From NCBI GenBank assembly GCA_945915065.1, contig CAMEER010000012.1:1-36558 (forward strand): a stretch of 36,558 nucleotides of DNA, in the 5' to 3' direction. The notes beneath the pieces are model-generated. The model ran no database searches, had not been told where the DNA came from, and saw only the letters and a program-made list of their open reading frames with translations. The DNA comes from an uncultured Clostridia bacterium. Lineage in GTDB: Bacteria; Bacillota; Clostridia; Oscillospirales; Oscillospiraceae. The position numbers and the translations under genes are program-made. Shown piece after piece: positions 23,533 to 31,620 of the stretch (the stretch's first letter is position 1; each line of letters opens with the position of its first letter).

Positions 23533-23578
23533 ATGCAAGGATGCGGGTTGCGCTGACCGGCCTCCCGCATCCTTGCAT
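23533..23578 (+). other. Long perfect hairpin between the symporter and PLP-enzyme genes
   Basis: ATGCAAGGATGCGGG (23533-23547) pairs with CCCGCATCCTTGCAT (23564-23578), 15 of 15. No U-run follows (ATCATATTTG), so it is more likely an RNA-processing or stability element, or a partial terminator that sets gene ratios. It sits 28 bases before the next start. Confidence 0.6.
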
Positions 23579-23606
23579 ATCATATTTGAGAAGGAGCGGA
23601 ACATCG

Positions 23607-24554
23607 ATGAAAGAGTTTGAGAAAATCCCTCTTGGAATCTATCCTACGCCACTTCACCGACTGCCCAACCTGAGCCGTGAGCTTGGCACGAATATCTGGA
23701 TCAAGCGTGACGATATGTGCGGCGTGGCCCTGGGCGGCAACAAAGTGAGAAAGCTGGAATATCTGCTGGCTGACGCGAAAAAGCAGGGCTGCAGCTGCGT
23801 GATGACCACCGGACAGGCGCAGTCCAATCATGCGATGCTGACGGCTGCCTGCGCCAGACGTGTGGGTATGGAATGCATTCTGGTCCTGAAAAAGCGCGGC
23901 ATCACGGAGAGAAAAGGCAATCAGATCCTGAATTACCTGATGGGCGTTGAGGTCATCTTCGTCGATACGGACAGCTACGATGAGATTTACCGTGAAATGG
24001 ACCGTATTGCGGCTGAGCGGGGCATCAAGTATTATCAGATCCCGTGCGGCGGCTCCAACGAGCTGGGCTCGCTGGGCTATGTGGACTGCATGAGAGAGAT
24101 TTCTCAGTCAGGAGTCGATTTTGATCATATCGTCACAGCCTGCGGGTCCGGCGGAACGGCGGCAGGAAGCGTTCTGGGCGCGAAGATCTATATGCCCCGG
24201 ACGCATGTGATCTGCTCCATGGTGGATTCCGATCCCTTTGATGTGATCGTTCCGGAGCTGATGAAAAAAGCGGCGAAGCTGCTGGAAACAGATGTGGAGC
24301 TGCCGGTGCCGGATCTTCTGGATATGTGCGGGCCGGGGTATTCTATCCCGTCTGAGGAGGGAAACGAGGCCATCGCCATGATGATGCGGCAGGAAGGGAT
24401 CCTTCTGGATACCTGCTATACAGGAAAGGCGTTTGCCGGCCTTGTAAAGAGAGCCAGAGAAGGCTATTTCAAGCCGGATGATAACGTGCTGTTTGTCCAT
24501 ACCGGCGGAGCAGGCGGCCTGTTCGCTCAGGATTGGGAGAACATGGAGCTGTAA
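23607..24554 (+). CDS. PLP-dependent D-cysteine desulfhydrase / ACC deaminase family enzyme
   Basis: A 315-residue fold-type II PLP enzyme. GGNKVRKLEYLLADA carries the Schiff-base Lys, QAQSNHA follows, and CGSGGTAAG forms the phosphate loop. YPTPLHRLPNLS at the start is typical of the family. Members cleave D-cysteine or other small D-amino acids to ammonia and a keto acid; ACC deaminase activity is rarer and needs residues that cannot be judged here. An upstream reading from 23541 runs through the hairpin; the ATG at 23607 has AAGGAG and is chosen. Placed between the symporter and lysA, it supports amino acid degradation. Confidence 0.88.
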   Translation: MKEFEKIPLGIYPTPLHRLPNLSRELGTNIWIKRDDMCGVALGGNKVRKLEYLLADAKKQGCSCVMTTGQAQSNHAMLTAACARRVGMECILVLKKRGITERKGNQILNYLMGVEVIFVDTDSYDEIYREMDRIAAERGIKYYQIPCGGSNELGSLGYVDCMREISQSGVDFDHIVTACGSGGTAAGSVLGAKIYMPRTHVICSMVDSDPFDVIVPELMKKAAKLLETDVELPVPDLLDMCGPGYSIPSEEGNEAIAMMMRQEGILLDTCYTGKAFAGLVKRAREGYFKPDDNVLFVHTGGAGGLFAQDWENMEL

Positions 24555-24595
24555 GTTGCGGCTGGACAGACAAATCGGACGAAAGGGAAGAAAAC

Positions 24596-25900
24596 ATGAG
24601 TATTTGTGATAACATCTCCGTTTCCAAAGAGGGCCATCTGCTGTTCGCCGGTCAGGATGTTGTGACCCTGGCGGAGCAGTACGGCACCCCCCTTTACATA
24701 ATGGATGAAGATAAGATCCGCGAAAGCTGCCGTGTATATCAGGCGGCGTTCAAAAAGCATTTTGGCGGGAATTCCCGCCCGCTGTATGCCAGCAAGGCGA
24801 ACTCCTTCAAGCGGATCTATGAAATCATGAGCGAGGAGGGAATGGGCATTGACGTGGTGTCCAGCGGCGAGATGTATACCGCGATCCTTGCCGGATACGA
24901 CCTGTCGCACGCCTATTTCCACTCCAACAACAAGACGGATGCGGATATTGCTTACGGTATGGACAACCACATCGGCTATTTTGTGGCCGACAATGTGGAG
25001 GAGATCAAGGCCATTGAGGCGGAGGCCGGCCGCCGCGGCATACGGCAGAAGGTGCTGCTGCGCCTGACGCCGGGCATTGATCCGCACACTTATGAAGCCA
25101 TCGCCACCGGAAAGGTGGACAGCAAGTTCGGCTCCGCCATCGAAACCGGTCAGGCTGAGGAGATCACGGCCTTCACGCTGCAGCAGCCTCATGTGGAGCT
25201 GATGGGCTTCCACTGCCATGTGGGCTCTCAGGTCTTTGCCGAGGACGTATTTGAGCGTGCGGCGCAGCTCATGCTGGAATTCTGCGCCGACATGAAGAAA
25301 AAATACGGCTATGTGGCGCAGCAGCTGGATCTGGGCGGCGGCTACGGCGTACGCTATGTCGAGACCGATCCCTATCTGGATGTGGACAAGAAGGTGGGCG
25401 AAGTGGCGGCGGCCATTCAGAAAACCTGTGACAGCCTTGACTTCCCCATGCCGGAGATCCATATGGAGCCGGGCCGCAGCATTGTGGCAGCGGCAGGTAT
25501 GACACTGTACACCTGCGGCACCGTCAAGCGGATCCCGGGCTATAAGAATTACGTCTCCATTGACGGCGGTATGCCGGATAACCCCCGCTACGCTCTGTAT
25601 AAGGCGGACTATACCTGCCTGGTGGCCAATAAGATGAATGAAGAGAGGAATCTGGAGGTTTCCGTGGTAGGCCGCTGCTGTGAAAGCGGCGACATTATCC
25701 AGCAGGGCGTTATGGTCACGGATACGGTGGGCCGCGGTGATACCATTGCCGTGTGTACGACCGGTGCGTATAACTACTCCATGGCCAGCAACTATAACCG
25801 TCTGCCCCGGCCGCCGATCGTCATGCTGCGCCGCGGCAGCGAAAGCTATGTGGCCGTGCGCAGAGAAAGCTTGGAGGACCTCTGCCGCAATGATCTGTAA
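24596..25900 (+). CDS. lysA: Diaminopimelate decarboxylase
   Basis: A 434-residue fold-type III PLP enzyme that converts meso-diaminopimelate to lysine and CO2. PLP Lys is K67 in YASKANS. The phosphate-binding stretch is LDLGGGYG, EPGRSIVA binds PLP and substrate, and GRCCESGD supplies the Cys-Glu pair from the partner subunit. AAAGGGAAG precedes the ATG at 24596; a longer reading from 24533 overlaps the PLP-enzyme gene and lacks a good site. It is the last gene of the cluster and is followed by a strong terminator. Close relatives act on D-ornithine or carboxy-polyamines, so the substrate is likely but not certain. Confidence 0.92.
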   Translation: MSICDNISVSKEGHLLFAGQDVVTLAEQYGTPLYIMDEDKIRESCRVYQAAFKKHFGGNSRPLYASKANSFKRIYEIMSEEGMGIDVVSSGEMYTAILAGYDLSHAYFHSNNKTDADIAYGMDNHIGYFVADNVEEIKAIEAEAGRRGIRQKVLLRLTPGIDPHTYEAIATGKVDSKFGSAIETGQAEEITAFTLQQPHVELMGFHCHVGSQVFAEDVFERAAQLMLEFCADMKKKYGYVAQQLDLGGGYGVRYVETDPYLDVDKKVGEVAAAIQKTCDSLDFPMPEIHMEPGRSIVAAAGMTLYTCGTVKRIPGYKNYVSIDGGMPDNPRYALYKADYTCLVANKMNEERNLEVSVVGRCCESGDIIQQGVMVTDTVGRGDTIAVCTTGAYNYSMASNYNRLPRPPIVMLRRGSESYVAVRRESLEDLCRNDL

Positions 25901-25933
25901 TGACGGCGGATCGTGAATACTTCTTTATCGCAA

Positions 25934-25975
25934 ACAACAAGGGCTATTCCGGGAAGGATAGCCCTTGTTGTTTTT
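25934..25975 (+). terminator. Terminator of the dapF-lysA cluster
   Basis: A 14-bp stem (25934-25947 with 25958-25971), 10-base loop, then TTTTT. Confidence 0.92.
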
Positions 25976-26023
25976 CAGGTGTAAGAATAACCGTATGCCA
26001 TTTGCAGCCGTATTGTAAAACGG

Positions 26024-26854
26024 TCATTCATGCAATTCCCGCAGCAGCGCGATCTCCCGGGCATATCCCTCCAGCTCGTTGGGGGTTTCCAGCACCATGG
26101 GCAGCCCCTGCAGCACCGGGTGATTCACCACGCGGCGGAAGGTCTCCGTGCCCAGAAAGCCCTCGCCGATGCGGGCGTGGCGGTCTTTCCTGGCGCCGCA
26201 GGGGTTGAGACTGTCGTTGACATGGACGGCCTTCAATCGGCGCAGGCCGATGACCTTGTCGAACTCCGTCAGCACGCCGTCCAGATCGTGGACAATGTCG
26301 TAGCCTGCGTCGGAGACATGGCAGGTGTCAAGGCACACGCCCATTTTATCCGACAGCGCTATCCGATCAAGGATCTCCCGCAGTTCCTCAAACCGGCCGC
26401 CTACCTCCGTGCCCTTGCCGGCCATGGTCTCCAGCAGCACCGTGGTGCGGAGCTCCGGCGTCAGGATGGCGTTGAGGGTGTCGGCAATAAGGCCGATGCC
26501 GGTTTCGAGCCCCTGCCCGGTATGACTGCCGGGATGGAAGTTATAGAGATTGCCGGGCAGATGCTCCATGCGCCGGAGGTCGTCAGCCAGCGTCATTTGG
26601 GCGAACTCACGGGTGTGTTCGTCCTTGGAGCAGGGATTGATGGTGTAGGGGGCGTGAGCCACCAGAGGGCCGAAGCCGCTGGCGCGGCACAAGTCTATCA
26701 GAGCCGCCGCGTCGTCGGGGTCGATGGGCTTGGCCTTGCTGCCCCGGGGATTGCGGGTGAAGAATTGCATCGTTGTGGCGCCGATGGACAGCGCCGTTTT
26801 CCCCATGGCCAGCAGTCCGGCGGAGGGGGACAGGTGACAGCCGATATGCAACAT
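26024..26854 (-). CDS. nfo: Deoxyribonuclease IV (AP endonuclease)
   Basis: A 276-residue zinc TIM-barrel nuclease that cuts at abasic sites in base excision repair. Metal-site motifs are all visible: NFHPGSH, LETMAGKG (usual LETTAGQG), CLDTCHVSDAGYD, VHVNDS and DRHARIGEG. GGAGGT lies just before the ATG at 26854. The phosphoesterase gene ends 9 bases upstream on the same strand, so the two are likely co-transcribed. Confidence 0.95.
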   Translation of the reverse strand: MLHIGCHLSPSAGLLAMGKTALSIGATTMQFFTRNPRGSKAKPIDPDDAAALIDLCRASGFGPLVAHAPYTINPCSKDEHTREFAQMTLADDLRRMEHLPGNLYNFHPGSHTGQGLETGIGLIADTLNAILTPELRTTVLLETMAGKGTEVGGRFEELREILDRIALSDKMGVCLDTCHVSDAGYDIVHDLDGVLTEFDKVIGLRRLKAVHVNDSLNPCGARKDRHARIGEGFLGTETFRRVVNHPVLQGLPMVLETPNELEGYAREIALLRELHE

Positions 26855-26863
26855 GGTACCTCC

Positions 26864-27328
26864 TTACAGCAGGAAGGTGGCGCAGTCCACCTTGCCGTTT
26901 TCTATCGTGATCACCCCGTAGGTGGGGCGGCGGGGATCGCCGGCAGCCCCGGGGTTCATGGTGTACAGGGCGCCGTCCCAGTCCACCAGCGGGCAATGGG
27001 TATGGCCAAACAGCAGCACGTCCGCGCCCCACTCCCGGGCGGCATACTGGGCCGCCAGCGGAGAGGACTTCACATTACGGGTGTGGCCGTGCAGCATGAG
27101 AATGCGGACGCCCTCCAGCTCCAGCAGCCGTTCTGGCTCATCGAAGCTGCCCCAGTCGCAGTTGCCGGGAACGGTATCCATGGGGATCTCCGGAAAGCGG
27201 TCGTGAAGCGCCCGGGCATCCCGCAGACAGTCTCCCAGATGGAGAATGTGCCGAGGCTGCGTCAGTTCCACGCTCCGGGCCATATTATCCACCGCGCCGT
27301 GGGAATCAGACAGAACAAGGACTTTCAT
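26864..27328 (-). CDS. YfcE/MJ0936-type metallophosphoesterase
   Basis: A 154-residue calcineurin-like phosphodiesterase. Metal motifs: D-x-H in LSDSHG, GD in LGDC, GNCD (GNxD/H), and the later LHGHT and FGHTH. These small enzymes hydrolyse phosphodiesters in vitro; cellular substrates are mostly unknown. The start at 27328 (GAGGTG upstream) is preferred over an ATG five codons earlier. First gene of the leftward pair with nfo. Confidence 0.92.
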   Translation of the reverse strand: MKVLVLSDSHGAVDNMARSVELTQPRHILHLGDCLRDARALHDRFPEIPMDTVPGNCDWGSFDEPERLLELEGVRILMLHGHTRNVKSSPLAAQYAAREWGADVLLFGHTHCPLVDWDGALYTMNPGAAGDPRRPTYGVITIENGKVDCATFLL

Positions 27329-27370
27329 GGGACAGCACCTCACTTTGCGTTCCAGTGTACCACAAAGCGA

Positions 27371-27399
27371 TTGAAAAGTGCAAGAAATTCCGCTACAAT
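27371..27399 (+). promoter_or_regulatory. Sigma-A promoter of the Smr / nitrilase pair
   Basis: TTGAAA (27371-27376), 17 bp, TACAAT (27394-27399). It is back-to-back with the phosphoesterase gene. Confidence 0.8.
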
Positions 27400-27422
27400 A
27401 GGATAAAAAGGCGGTGATGGAA

Positions 27423-27659
27423 ATGACAGGCGGGATCGTGGAGATCGATCTGCATGGGAAAAATGCGTATCAGGCCAGGGTGACCATCGACGCGGCGCTG
27501 CGCCGGGCCAGAGCCGGCACCTACCGGCTGCGGATCATCCATGGCTATCAGGGCGGCACCGTGCTGCGGGATATGGTGCGGCGGGAGTACGCCGGCCGCG
27601 TGCTGCGGGTGGTGCCGCTGGATCAGGGCCGCACCGATCTGGTGCTGCGGGAGTTTTAG
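27423..27659 (+). CDS. Stand-alone Smr domain protein
   Basis: 78 residues that are almost entirely one Smr domain, as found at the C terminus of MutS2: IVEIDLHGKNAYQA (DLHG motif) and LRIIHGYQGGTVLRDMV (HGxGxxxLR motif). Smr domains nick or bind branched DNA or RNA. Three starts are possible; the near-consensus ribosome binding site AAAGGCGGTGATGG favours the ATG at 27423. Its stop lies inside the ribosome binding site of the nitrilase gene, so the two are coupled. Confidence 0.85.
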   Translation: MTGGIVEIDLHGKNAYQARVTIDAALRRARAGTYRLRIIHGYQGGTVLRDMVRREYAGRVLRVVPLDQGRTDLVLREF

Positions 27660-27668
27660 GAGGTCCCT

Positions 27669-28484
27669 ATGGAACTGAAGATCGCGCAAATACAGATGGC
27701 CGTTACGGCGGACAAGGGGGAGAATATTCGGCGCGCCTGCCGTATGGTACGTTCGGCAGGAGACATTGATCTGGCGGTGCTGCCGGAGATGTTCTGCTGC
27801 CCCTATGACAACGCCTGCTTCCGGCCGTATGGGGAACCGGAGGGCGGAGAGGCGTATCAGGCCCTCAGCACACTGGCGAAAGAGAAGAGCATCTGGCTGG
27901 TGGGCGGCACCGTGCCGGAACTGGCGGAGGAGAAGGTGTACAACACCTGCTATGTGTTCGCGCCTGACGGCAAATGTGTGGCCAAACACCGGAAAATGCA
28001 TCTGTTCGACATTGATGTGGACGGCGGCCAGCGGTTCATGGAATCGGAAACACTGACGGCAGGGGACGCGGTTACCACCTTTGCCACGCCGTGGGGCGTG
28101 ATGGGCGTATGCGTATGCTTTGACTTCCGGTTCGAGGAGCTGTCGCGGCTGATGGCGCTGGCAGGAGCGCAGGTGATCTTTGTGCCGGCGGCCTTCAACA
28201 TGACCACCGGTCCCGCCCACTGGGAACTGCTGTTCCGCCAGCGGGCGGTGGACAACCAGTGCTTCACCGTGGGCACGTCGCCTGCCCGTGATGAGACGGC
28301 GGGCTATGTGGCGTGGGGACACTCCATCGTGTGTGACCCGTGGGGGACGGTTCTCCATCAGTGTGATGAGCGGGAGCAGATCGCCGTCACCACGCTGGAC
28401 ATGACCCGTGTGGCGTCGGTGCGGCGGCAATTGCCGATCCTCTCTGCCCGGCGCACTGACGTTTACGAAGTGCGGAAAAAGTGA
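27669..28484 (+). CDS. Carbon-nitrogen hydrolase (nitrilase family, omega-amidase like)
   Basis: A 271-residue amidase with the Glu-Lys-Cys triad at E40 (LPEMFCCPYD), K109 (KHRKMHLFD) and C150 (GVCVCFDFRFEE). KxHLFDIDV and the order of motifs are closest to NIT2/omega-amidases, which deaminate alpha-ketoglutaramate; this narrower role is by resemblance only. TAGGAGGT directly precedes the ATG. Second gene after the Smr protein. Confidence 0.9.
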   Translation: MELKIAQIQMAVTADKGENIRRACRMVRSAGDIDLAVLPEMFCCPYDNACFRPYGEPEGGEAYQALSTLAKEKSIWLVGGTVPELAEEKVYNTCYVFAPDGKCVAKHRKMHLFDIDVDGGQRFMESETLTAGDAVTTFATPWGVMGVCVCFDFRFEELSRLMALAGAQVIFVPAAFNMTTGPAHWELLFRQRAVDNQCFTVGTSPARDETAGYVAWGHSIVCDPWGTVLHQCDEREQIAVTTLDMTRVASVRRQLPILSARRTDVYEVRKK

Positions 28485-28536
28485 GCTTGTCATCTATTTT
28501 TCAGATAACCAGATATCAGAAAATAAGAAAACGAGA

Positions 28537-28656
28537 TTGACAAAGGGAGACAGTATCCGGTATGATAGGTTTCGGGAAATGCCTACGCGGCGAAACAGCC
28601 GCGCGGGCATTTTCTGTGGAAAGGAAAAGTATAGAAAAAGGAGAGTTTCCCTGCGT
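28537..28656 (+). promoter_or_regulatory. Promoter and hairpin leader of the antiporter gene
   Basis: TTGACA (28537-28542), 18 bp, TATGAT (28561-28566). The ~85-base leader holds a hairpin, AAATGCC-CGCGGC (28577-28591) with GCCGCG-GGCATTT (28598-28612), with one 2x2 internal loop and a short T tail. It could act as an attenuator. A coding reading across this leader (from 28408) is not supported. Confidence 0.6.
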
Positions 28657-30096
28657 ATGAAAAATTCCCTGCATGAAAAAAAGCCCAACGGTCTGGCGCT
28701 GATCCCCTTTGTGATCTTTATCGCCATCTATATGGGCGCCGGTATCTACTATCAGGTAAAGGGTACGGAGATGGCGTTTTACCAGTTCCCCTCCGTCACC
28801 GCCATGTTTTTGGCTGTCCTTGCGGCATTTATCATGTTCAAGGGCACCATCAACGAGAAGTTTGACGTGTTTGCCAAGGGCGCGGCCAATGTGGACATTC
28901 TGACCATGCTGGTGATCTACATTCTGGCGGGTGCCTTCGCTCAGGTAGCGGCCAATATGGGCGGCCGTGAGTCCACGGTGAATCTGGGCCTGTCTCTGAT
29001 TCCGGTGCAGTTTCTGGCGGCGGGCCTGTTTGTGATCTCCGCCTTCATGGGTACCGCCACCGGTTCCTCCATGGGCACCGTGTCCGCTGTGATCCCCATT
29101 GCCGTGGGGATCGCGGAGAAGGGCGGTCTGTCCCTGACGGTGGTCATCGGCGCCGTGGTGGGCGGCGCCATGTTCGGCGATAACCTGTCCATGATCTCCG
29201 ATACCACCATTGCCGCCACCCGCAGCCAGCGCTGTGAGATGCGGGACAAGTTCCGGGTCAACTTCCTGGTGGCCCTGCCGGCGGCCCTTGTAACGCTGGT
29301 GCTACTGCTGATCGTGGGCCGTCCGGAGGTGGTCATGCCGCTGGATCAGCTGCCCTTTGATCTCATCAAGGTGGCGCCCTACCTGCTGGTGCTGGTGCTG
29401 GCGCTGTGCGGCCTGAACGTGTTCTTTGCCCTGACCATCGGCATTTTCTCCGCCGGTATCATCGGCATCTGCAGCGGTGATATGACCATCGCCGGATTTG
29501 CCCAGAGCGTGTGGACCGGCTTTACCGGTATGAACGAGGTGTTCTTCCTGACGCTGCTGTGCGGCGGTATGTCGGAGCTGATCGCCAAAAACGGCGGCAT
29601 TGCCTGGATCATCCAGAAGCTGCGCCGGGTGATGAAGGGCAACAAATCCGCCCAGGTGGGCATTGCCGCCATGGTCTCCCTGTGCGACTGTGCCACCGCC
29701 AACAACACCGTGGCCATCATCGTGGCCGGCGACATGGCCCGGGACGTGTCCCATGAGTACAAGGTGGATCCCCGCCGTACCGCTTCGCTGCTGGATATCT
29801 TTTCCTGCGTGTTTCAGGGCATTATTCCCTACGGCGCGCAGCTGCTCAGCGCCGCGGCGCTGGCCAACGCCACCGTTACCTCGCCGGAGCTGTACACCAG
29901 CCCTGCCGGTATCGTGGGCGGTATGTGGTACTGCTGGTTCCTTGCCGCCTTCGGCCTGCTGTCCATCTTTGTGCCCTATGCCGACGGCGTTTGCCGCAAG
30001 GACCCCTGGAACTGGGAGTATGGCTGCGCCCAGTCCGGTGTGGAGGCCAAAAAGGCTCTGCTGGCACAGGAAGACAAGGAGCAGGAGACATTATAA
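28657..30096 (+). CDS. NhaC-family Na+/H+ antiporter
   Basis: A 479-residue membrane protein with 11-12 hydrophobic segments. NhaC-family features include GSSMGTVSAVIPIAVG, GGAMFGDNLSMISDTTIAAT and the later SLCDCATANNTVAIIVAGD. It would exchange Na+ for H+, or a related organic anion pair as in malate/lactate NhaC members. The ATG at 28657 has AAGGAG nine bases before it; 83 codons of open frame before it are leader. Own promoter and terminator, so a single-gene unit. Confidence 0.92.
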   Translation: MKNSLHEKKPNGLALIPFVIFIAIYMGAGIYYQVKGTEMAFYQFPSVTAMFLAVLAAFIMFKGTINEKFDVFAKGAANVDILTMLVIYILAGAFAQVAANMGGRESTVNLGLSLIPVQFLAAGLFVISAFMGTATGSSMGTVSAVIPIAVGIAEKGGLSLTVVIGAVVGGAMFGDNLSMISDTTIAATRSQRCEMRDKFRVNFLVALPAALVTLVLLLIVGRPEVVMPLDQLPFDLIKVAPYLLVLVLALCGLNVFFALTIGIFSAGIIGICSGDMTIAGFAQSVWTGFTGMNEVFFLTLLCGGMSELIAKNGGIAWIIQKLRRVMKGNKSAQVGIAAMVSLCDCATANNTVAIIVAGDMARDVSHEYKVDPRRTASLLDIFSCVFQGIIPYGAQLLSAAALANATVTSPELYTSPAGIVGGMWYCWFLAAFGLLSIFVPYADGVCRKDPWNWEYGCAQSGVEAKKALLAQEDKEQETL

Positions 30097-30103
30097 AATA
30101 TGT

Positions 30104-30139
30104 ACAAAATTGCCGCGGAAAACCGCGGTAATTTTGTTT
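30104..30139 (+). terminator. Terminator of the antiporter gene
   Basis: A stem of about 15 bp with one G-T pair (30104-30118 with 30123-30137), loop AAAA, T tail. Confidence 0.85.
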
Positions 30140-30192
30140 ACGAAAATCCTTGCTGTGGGGACAGATGTGCATGTGATATGGAGGGATTCCTA

Positions 30193-30221
30193 TTGCAAAA
30201 TGGAAGCTGTTGTGATAGACT
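30193..30221 (+). promoter_or_regulatory. Candidate promoter of the aminotransferase gene
   Basis: TTGCAA (30193-30198), 17 bp, TAGACT (30216-30221). Confidence 0.55.
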
Positions 30222-30266
30222 AACGAACAACAAAGCCAGAGGAAACACAAAAAGGAGGAACCCTTG

Positions 30267-31547
30267 ATGAGCAAGCAATACAGCCAAATGACGCTGCAGG
30301 AGCGTCAGGCGGAATATGCCGCCGTGAAGGCGGCTTATGAGCAGCAGAAGGCGCTGGGTCTGAAGCTGAATATGGCCCGCGGCAAGCCGGGCCGCGACCA
30401 GCTGGATCTGGTGACGGATATTTTCGAGACGATGCTGAAGCCGGAGGATTTCATCACCGATGACGGCATCGAGACCCGCAACTACGGCGAGGTGGCCGGT
30501 ATCCCCGCCGCCAAGGCGCTTTTTGCCGACATTCTGGGCTGCAGGCCGGAGCAGGTGTTCGTGGGCGGCAACGCCAGCCTGCAGCTGATGTACGACGCGG
30601 TATCCAAGGCCTTTACCCACGGCCTGCTGCACAGCGAGAAGCCCTGGAGCAAGCTGGAGCAGGTGAAGTGGATCTGCCCCGCGCCCGGCTATGACCGTCA
30701 CTTCAAGGTGACCCAGTCCTTCGGCGTGGAGATGATCACCGTGCCCATGACCGCCGCCGGCCCCGATATGGACAAGGTGGAGGAGCTGGTGAAGGATCCG
30801 GCGGTAAAGGGCATGTGGAACGTGCCCAAGTACTCCAACCCCGAGGGCGTGGTGTACTCGGACGAGACCATCCGCCGTCTGGCGGCCATGAAGCCCGCCG
30901 CACCCGACTTTATGCTGATCTGGGACAATGCCTACTGCATCCACGAGTTTGACTGCGAGTACAAGCCCTTCCCCGATATCCTCAGCCTGTGCGCCGAAAA
31001 CGGCAACGCCGACATGGTGTATGAGTTCGCCTCCACCAGCAAGGTGACATTCCCCGGCGCGGGCGTGGGTGTGATGGCGGCCAGCGAGGACAATATCGCC
31101 TATTTCAGCAAGCTGATCAACATTCAGACCATCGGCTTTGACAAGATCAACCAGCTGCGGCATGTGAAATATCTGAAGGACAAGGCGCATACGCTGGCGC
31201 TGATGAAGAAGCACGCCGCCATTCTGGCGCCCAAGTTCCACGCGGTGCTGGACGCGCTGGACAGCGAGATCGCCCCGCTGGGCATCGCCGCTTACAAGCG
31301 GCCTGTGGGCGGCTATTTCGTCAGCCTGGACGCCATGCCCGGCTGCGCTAAGCGGACGCTGGCGCTGTGCAAGGAGGCAGGCGTCACCATGACCGGCGCA
31401 GGCGCCACCTTCCCCTATGGCGTTGACCCCAACGACAGCAACATCCGTATCGCACCCTCCTTCCCACCGGTAGAGGAGCTGAAGCAGGCCATCGCCATTT
31501 TCTGTAATTGCCTGAAGATGGCGGCGCTGGAAAAGCTGGGCGTATAA
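30267..31547 (+). CDS. Aminotransferase class I, subgroup Ic aspartate aminotransferase type
   Basis: A 426-residue PLP aminotransferase. The Schiff-base Lys is K259 in FASTSKVTFPGAG; D220 and Y223 (IWDNAYCIHEF) hold the PLP ring. N-terminal LNMARGKPGRDQLDLV and NYGEVAGIPAAK match the Asp_aminotransf family (group Ic), whose members use aspartate or related amino acids with 2-oxoglutarate. AAAGGAGG precedes the ATG; the TTG three bases upstream is not needed. Single-gene unit between two terminators. Confidence 0.92.
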   Translation: MSKQYSQMTLQERQAEYAAVKAAYEQQKALGLKLNMARGKPGRDQLDLVTDIFETMLKPEDFITDDGIETRNYGEVAGIPAAKALFADILGCRPEQVFVGGNASLQLMYDAVSKAFTHGLLHSEKPWSKLEQVKWICPAPGYDRHFKVTQSFGVEMITVPMTAAGPDMDKVEELVKDPAVKGMWNVPKYSNPEGVVYSDETIRRLAAMKPAAPDFMLIWDNAYCIHEFDCEYKPFPDILSLCAENGNADMVYEFASTSKVTFPGAGVGVMAASEDNIAYFSKLINIQTIGFDKINQLRHVKYLKDKAHTLALMKKHAAILAPKFHAVLDALDSEIAPLGIAAYKRPVGGYFVSLDAMPGCAKRTLALCKEAGVTMTGAGATFPYGVDPNDSNIRIAPSFPPVEELKQAIAIFCNCLKMAALEKLGV

Positions 31548-31563
31548 AAGCATAAAACATAAT

Positions 31564-31597
31564 AAAATAAGGCGGCCGGACGCGGCGGCCTTATTTT
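31564..31597 (+). terminator. Terminator of the aminotransferase gene
   Basis: AAAATAAGGC (31564-31573) pairs with GCCTTATTTT (31588-31597), with a GC-rich top that can pair further. Confidence 0.85.
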
Positions 31598-31620
31598 ATC
31601 CCGTTGAAGGGAGAAAACGT

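Noticed and set aside
22203-23570. 455-codon His/Gly-rich ORF opposite the symporter gene
   Set aside because: Antisense shadow of a GC-rich membrane protein gene; no start signal or domain.
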